DNA from: Tricholoma matsutake
Taxonomy: Eukaryota; Basidiomycota; Agaricomycetes; Agaricales; Tricholomataceae
Length of the DNA stretch: 64,000 nt
Assembly (NCBI GenBank): GCA_026075535.2
Contig: AP026545.1
Span: forward strand, 7,006,001 to 7,070,000
Reading direction: 5' to 3'
Shown: piece by piece, positions 58,455 to 64,000 of the stretch
Numbering within the stretch: position 1 is the stretch's first letter
Layout: each line of letters opens with the position of its first letter
Position numbers and translations under genes: made by a program
The notes under the pieces: model-generated
Told to the model about the DNA's origin: nothing
Database searches by the model: none
What the model saw: the letters and a program-made list of their open reading frames with translations, nothing else

Positions 58455-59953
58455 GTGGCTCAACAACACCTATCAGTGTTGTATATATGGTATACCCTAG
58501 TATAGTTTTTTTCAGCCTCCAGCAGGACCCCCCTAATCCTACCTGCAGTTTGGGATTCCTGTTCCACCACCCCCTTACATTCACTCTTAGAATCGTGCTT
58601 CCTGGCTGCTGAAGCAGCATCAAGTAAGCTTTATTCCTTATCTGATATGTGCAAATTTTAGTTATGGTGATAAAGGAAGGAAATGATAATGTTAGCATTT
58701 CAACTGTGTAGATCAAGTGTATATCTGTTTATTAAACAGTATATAGATGGTTATATGGTTTAGACAACTGTTTATGTATACTTGGCCTTTGAGGAGTATA
58801 CATAAACTAAACAGTTGGAGCCTTATATAATGTACTGCTATGATTTTTTTATTGTTCTTTCTGCATTTTTGCTTTACCAATCAATCACCAATTTTTCACT
58901 GCTCTCATTTAAACCCTTGGCATTCTAATGCTGCGTCGTTCATGCAATGATTGTGTCAAATAAGATAGAAACCTAAAAGTACCAGGCATGGCTAACAAAT
59001 TTTACCTGCTACATAATAAGCACTGCAATGTAGATTTACATTCCATTATTTTGAGCATAAAAACATTTGCATGTACTAAGTATTAAAGTAATCCTGTGTG
59101 ACACACAGTTGAACTTCAAACCTAGCTTCAAGTTGAACGTTGATCTCACGCAAGGATCGCACAACTCAAAAAGCTGCCAAACGGAGTTATTAAAAGAGTT
59201 CCATCAATTACACATTGATCAAGTTAGGGAATGAACTATTTTTGCTGCTCAAATCACTCAAAAGGGGTGCAAAATGTTGCGAAATTTTGCTCAAAAAATT
59301 TGGCCACCCTAAAATGTCGTGGAAAAAACTTCGGAGATAGGTTTTTTGATGTATTTTGACGAGCTGAATCCAAATCTGAAGTCGGTTTGTCCCAGAAAAA
59401 TCCCGATCACGAGATATCAAAATTGTCGTGTTTGTTTGTCCGCAACTGTACTCCCCGGTTACTGGGATAGGGGTCAAAACTTCTTCGTGATTCAACATTC
59501 AACCTCTGTGAGTTGCGAGTCATAAACTTATCACAAACCGGAGCTATTTCATGATGACAGCGTGATGTGACCAATCTTGCCATATCTAGCAATGAGTCTC
59601 TGACGTTCCCTTGTGCTCGCATGTCGGTTAACCAAAAACGCCCGTGATTCCATGTCAAACAACTCAAACCTGTTACGACGAGACTGAAATTTTACCCATG
59701 TGCGTGAAAGCGCCTCGGCAGCAGTGCGGGTTCATACGTCAGAAGCTATGATCAGCGACGCACATAAGTCGACCGTGTCTGCTCAAGGATCAGCCAACGT
59801 CTTAACCGCAGTCCCCTCCGCATTCACTGTATATGTCAGTTGATGTTGCATCTACGATAGACTCATTACGTGGGTTTCAATTCTCTACAGTATGCATCCT
59901 TCCCTTCTGCATTGTTGACCGTTAAACTCAATGGAAGTCTGGATAGTATCTAC
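58455..59953. other. Region without a recognisable gene
   Basis: Contains a 95-bp interspersed repeat (58731-58825). Between 59200 and 59670 both strands are open for about 80-100 codons, but neither reading resembles a known protein. Confidence 0.45.
58731..58825. repeat. Short interspersed repeat (MITE-like), copy c
   Basis: ATTAAACAGTATATAGATGG...AACAGTTGGAGCCTTA, 95 bp, matching 14879-14973 with scattered differences. Confidence 0.55.
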
Positions 59954-61422
59954 ATGGTATGTTCTCGACTTCTTACATGTCACCAGCAGTTTAAGCCATT
60001 CACGCCTCGTCCAGTGGCTGCCACTGCCCTGCTAGTCAGTCATGATGCTGATACACCTGTAGGCGCTCTCTACTGATTCCCATACCATCCCACAGACTTT
60101 CGATTGGTTTATAACACTTGAAGCAGAAGTAAAATATGCATGGAATGTGTCTTGGCGTTTGGGAAGGATTCTATTTTTCGGAACGCGCTATTTAGTGTTC
60201 ATTGACACGATACTCTCGTTGTACCGTGGGTCCCATTTTTTGTGCAGGCCTAATCGTACCATCTGAAAGGAACTTTAGATCAAGTCGCGTATTCACTCTC
60301 TGGCTCGACATGTCATGTTCTCATCCAGGCAGCGGGATGTAAGTCCGTTAGTCACGATTGTCAATGACACCATTTCACTGTCATAAGATATCCAGTTGTT
60401 TGGAATCATGTGGGCGGAAGGTAGATCTGGATGCTACAACAGAGTCTGCTATCTCACTCCTTGTCACTGATCCATTAGCCATCTTGACGCTCAGACTTTG
60501 GGCTTTGTGGGGCAGGGGGAGGAATATAGGCATCTTCATCATCATCATATCTGCTATAAATGCTACTGTGGGGGTTGTGGGCTTTGCTTTCTTAGGGCCC
60601 TTCTATACATGTATGTGAAATCCTCTTCCAAACTTGCCCCACGGCTAACTCAACGTCATTCTACACCAGTTACCCCAATGGATAGTATCTCACCGACTAT
60701 TCCCGGATGTTTTTTTAGTGTCGGAAGCACTTCCTTCTTCTGGGTCAGCTTTGCTGCTTTGGCAGGACATCTAACTTGTAAGTCCGATAGCTGTCTTGTC
60801 TTGAAGTCAAGAAACACTTAATCGTAACGGATTTAGTTATTTTCACCATGATGATGATTAAAGGCTTCCAGCATTGTGCGTTTACAACGATCGATCGCGA
60901 GATTAAGTATAGCAGATCTCTTTCCCTTTAGATCGTACAGGAATGTATGGAACGTCATTAGTTCGCACGTTCTACATGGATGGTTTGTGCCTCCCTGAAA
61001 AGTCTGACCCTACTAACACAGTCACAGGCATAATCTATTACTTAACACTTCAAGGTATATATGACGCCCCAATGTGCTCCCGCATGCCTCGCCTCATCAA
61101 AAGTTGACAACTCAGTCTTATCCGTGATCAATCTTATTGTAATTCTCAACCTGTCAAGAATTGTGAGTCAACCTTTTTTCGCCGTATCTCTCTCTGAAAA
61201 TGGCTGAATTGCCTTGTGCGCATAGGGCCCTGCATACATCAACCTGTTGATATCGTGGGTTCTCCTTCTGTGGAGTCGATTGGCGTATTCCATTATGCTT
61301 ACAGGATACAACGGGTCTTTCACTCGATTCTCTCGGCCCGCATCCTACTTCATCTTCGCCAAGAGGCTGAGGCGCTCTGCGAGAATGTTCCGAACTCAGC
61401 AATATCAATGCACGTCATCTAA
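59954..61422 (+). CDS. Fungal seven-helix membrane protein (DUF6533 type)
   Basis: Multi-exon gene. Exon 1 has RPVAATALL and splices at 60035 (GTCAGT donor) to TFDWFITLEAEVKYAWN at 60096, the family's first-helix signature. Then WRLGRILFFGTRYLVFIDT; later LAILTLRLWALWGRGRNIGIF (about 60475-60545) and INATVGVVGFAFLGPFY; then FFWVSFAALAGHL, VIFTMMMIKGFQH, TSLVRTFYMDG, IIYYLTLQ, GPAYINLLI and IQRVFHSILSARILLHLRQEAE, ending at TAA 61420-61422. About seven hydrophobic segments in the usual order, then a charged cytoplasmic tail. The role is unknown; these proteins are abundant in Agaricomycetes. No nonsense codon is seen in the pieces; a few middle introns are not resolved, and the start is chosen as the in-frame ATG nearest to the first helix. 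Confidence 0.75.
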
Positions 61423-62929
61423 TAGCATCTAATGGAAGAAACAGTCACCAATTTCCGGAATGGAGATCACTGGTCTCCAGAATCCGAGAGTAACGACGAT
61501 TGACTCGATTAATATGTCCACAGTTATCACCCATACCTCACACTTGATGTTTGTGAACTACTTCACAATATGTTTTCACACTACGAATCGGCCGAATCAG
61601 ATCTTTGTTAGACCTCAATACGGTTGGTGAGCAGTAAATTTGTTGGCAAATGATATGATTAACCAATCAACAGACGGCTAGACTAACGTGTGATCGAAAG
61701 GTGCATGTGTGTTGTCGTCATTGGCATTCGTGGTCAAAAGGGCGGCAGCTGCTATAGCAAGTAGCACATGGCATGTGGGACAGATCTTATGGGAGGGGGT
61801 CTTATCGTGGATCAAACCTTTTGCTCATAAGCACCGACCACCCACCTGCTTTTACGCAATGCTCCAAAGTTTCACAGGAATGTCTTATCTGACGGTCCGA
61901 AGGGGGAGTTATCAAGTCTCTGGAGTCCCAGTCCATAAGAGCAGTGGGCTCCTGTGTTAAAATAATACGGAAGCCATCATTGTGATAATGGAGAACGCAT
62001 TATGACTGATCTCGGAACAGATCGTTGTGGAAAACCTTTCTTATTTCGCATTCAGTGCGATCATTCCTTCGCATATGCGCTGTATGTCCCACTGCATTCT
62101 TCGACTCTGTTCGGGGTGAACATCGACGAAAGAGGGAGGTCTTTTCCTGGGACTGGCTGACCTCCCGCCTTTAAGTTGTCGTCAGTTGTCAACTTTGTTC
62201 CTTCAATCAGAGGAGGGACCTGGACCACACACTGGTGATCTACTACACCTGCCTGCACTCGCCTGCGACTCAGAAGTGTTCCCCTTCTTCGCTTCTATTT
62301 CCTATCTACTGATATAATCAGTATATTTTTCCATTTCGTACTGGTTAATCAGACCGTTGTGCGTATATCACCATGGTGATTCGTGACAGCGGATGTCTCT
62401 TTACCGCCGCTAAGATAAGTGCAGAGGAGGTAGGATGCATCCTGCTAATGTCTCGGAATTTTTTCCAAGCGGACGAAATAAGACAAAACGCGTAACTGGG
62501 GATGACACAGAACCAATATTGTGATACTAGAAAGATTTCGGAGAGTGTGAGTCGTCAGGATCTGTATATGGCTCTCAGGTTACCCGCCTGTCCAACCTTA
62601 TCCTTGCAGAAGAGCTTATGCGATTGAAACTCTTCATACAGTCGTTGCATGTCCAGCTGGCTTCTTCAACTTTGGCTGATGTCTTTCAATATCACCATCA
62701 CTTTCTTTCGTCCGTCGGCGTCGATGTGTCTTGTGTGTGCGGAGATGTCACAACTCCTGCTTTCGAAGATATCCTAATCGCCTCCTTTATCAGCATCTAG
62801 CGAGTTTCGGTTGTGTCGACAATATGACCAATTTAATAGTGTCTGAAGGTCGTAACCATATATTCTGTTCTACCTTGCGCGCACTTTAGGTCTCGAACTA
62901 GCAGAGAGCGCACGCTGTGTATATTTGTT
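61423..62929. other. Region without a recognisable gene
   Basis: Short open stretches only (for example 61709-61960 plus, 62618-62800 plus). Parts may belong to the decayed membrane-protein gene that follows. Confidence 0.4.
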
Positions 62930-63250
62930 CCGTGCTGCATTCAAGTTGAGTGTCGGGGTTGTCTGTCATAGTCGCATTGCGCTTTGCTTTTTCTCGAGGT
63001 TACGAACTAGTCTTCAAAAGTAGGTAGCTATTATCATCTATGAATTCGTAACGTCATTTCTTATAGGTTTCCCCAGGTCTGATTCTCTATCAAACCCTGA
63101 CTGTTTACGCCATCAACACTGGTGCTCTTCAAGTGCTCTTACCGGGTGGGTCACCCATCCCTGGCTCTCTTTTCAAACAGCTTATGCCATCACTCTATAA
63201 TGTAATTACTCTGATTCTAGTGAGCTAGATATCCGCGATATGTGATATAT
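62930..63250 (+). pseudogene. Remnant of a DUF6534-type membrane protein gene
   Basis: The plus strand reads IALCFFLEVTN, then after an intron-like GTAGGT...TATAG interval GFPRSDSLSN, and in the next frame TLTVYAINTGALQ. This order and spacing recall the 'helix, S-x-T-G-F-x-R-(S/T)-D-S, helix with Y-x-(I/V)-N-T-G' core of DUF6534 proteins. The frame change shows it is broken. No complete gene can be built around it. Confidence 0.45.
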
Positions 63251-64000
63251 AACCATTCGTCGCATTAACAATTCAGTATGTATCTGCGTGCGTTTCATTT
63301 CGACCTGTCTCGACCTACTAGGGGGGAATTTGACCTAGTTTCAGCTGCTCGCGAGGATTGCCACTCTGACCACCCGCAAAGTTACCAGTGGTGTGGATCG
63401 CAACCACTCGGCAGAATGACATCCAAGTAAACAAATTTCAGCTGGATCACTGCCAGTGCCGTAATCGCGGGCGCGAGAGGGATAGGAACTTATGTTTGAT
63501 CACAGGTCGCAGATTTACAGCCCACATATTTCCTCGCGCCAACGTGAACGAAGTGAGCTTAGCCAAGTCGCACGGCTAATGTCCAATGTTCTTTGTTTCT
63601 CCAATGGGTTAGAAAAAATGCCATCACCTCATTACTGATAAGTACTGCGGTGGTTATTCAAAAATAGACTCTGTGCAAAATGTGTTTATGTTGCCGAGTG
63701 GGGATAAGGTAACCCTGACGTGAGTGCCCTTATTTTCGCTGTCCCGTGTACAGCCCCGTTTCGATTCCCAAATCTTTGGGTCAATTATCGTATCACCACG
63801 TTCAGCAATCTATTGGCTTAGACCTTGGGCATGGTTTAGTTCGAGTACTACTAACTTTAGTAACATTCAGCTATTCGGCTATTCGGCCCGGAACTTCCGA
63901 ATCACTATTTTCTTTGTGATCAAAGCAATTGTGTGACACCGAAATATTGAGAGGAGAGAAGGATCAGAAGGACCCCGGATGAGTCCATAAATTAAGCTCT
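63251..64000. other. Region without a recognisable gene
   Basis: Two ORFs of 63 and 70 codons on the plus strand have no recognisable features. Nothing else seen. Confidence 0.4.

Noticed and set aside
59208..59667. Two overlapping minus-strand ORFs
   Set aside because: No homology recognised, no introns,and the plus strand is equally open; insufficient support for a gene.
1..64000. tRNA or rRNA genes
   Set aside because: I looked for tRNA B-box-like GGTTCGA-NN-CC with a paired acceptor stem and for rRNA-like blocks, and saw none. A tRNAscan run would be the decisive test.

Overview
The window looks like nuclear DNA of a mushroom-forming fungus (Basidiomycota, Agaricomycetes). The evidence is the gene families recognised here: a FunK1-type fungal protein kinase, a Plavaka transposase, a JmjC-like gene of the mushroom type, fungal seven-helix membrane proteins (DUF6533/DUF6534 type), and many short GT-AG introns. 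Most of the window is transposable elements and their remains. There is no operon structure, and I found no rRNA, tRNA or CRISPR array.

Layout. 1-12520: a Ty3/Gypsy element (copy 1) whose 5' part lies outside the window, interrupted by a complete chromodomain Ty3/Gypsy element (2500-8532, minus strand, matching 5-bp target duplications). 12592-13746: a short element with 85-bp inverted ends. 15338-17591: a decayed JmjC-domain gene (minus). 17592-27839: a full-length second copy of the first Gypsy family, apparently inserted in or beside the JmjC gene. 28143-34960: an uncharacterised gene ('gene X') and a Plavaka transposase, both minus. 35300-39981: small uncharacterised plus-strand genes. 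40167-41825: an inverted second copy of gene X plus the tail of the Plavaka transposase, followed by a third partial copy. 42360-44696: a decayed TET/JBP-like dioxygenase gene. 46510-46887: a CACTA-like transposase remnant. 47389-49470: a broken FunK1 kinase. 49914-52255: a gene of a basidiomycete family of unknown function. 52693-53105: a 110-bp tandem repeat. 54093-58449: a Ty1/Copia element (minus). 59954-64000: a quieter region with one good seven-helix membrane protein gene and remains of a second.

Overall signal. Nearly every broken gene carries TGA where the family or the sister copy has CGA (also CAA/CAG to stop and TGG to stop). The two Gypsy copies show this directly: one has CGA where the other has TGA, in both directions. 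This is C-to-T decay as expected from cytosine methylation and deamination or a RIP-like process.

Most notable observations: the large Gypsy family carries (i) an exact second copy of its polypurine tract in the middle of pol and (ii) a multi-exon antisense gene with a Cys-rich zinc-cluster-like motif between integrase and the 3' LTR, both present in both copies. The chromodomain element has the signature of Tf1-type self-priming. The Copia element has a primer site matching the anticodon region of initiator tRNA-Met. Gene X is kept nearly intact in a 1.6-kb inverted repeat and uses a GC-AG intron. All coordinates, splice sites and identities were read by eye; no alignment or database search was run.
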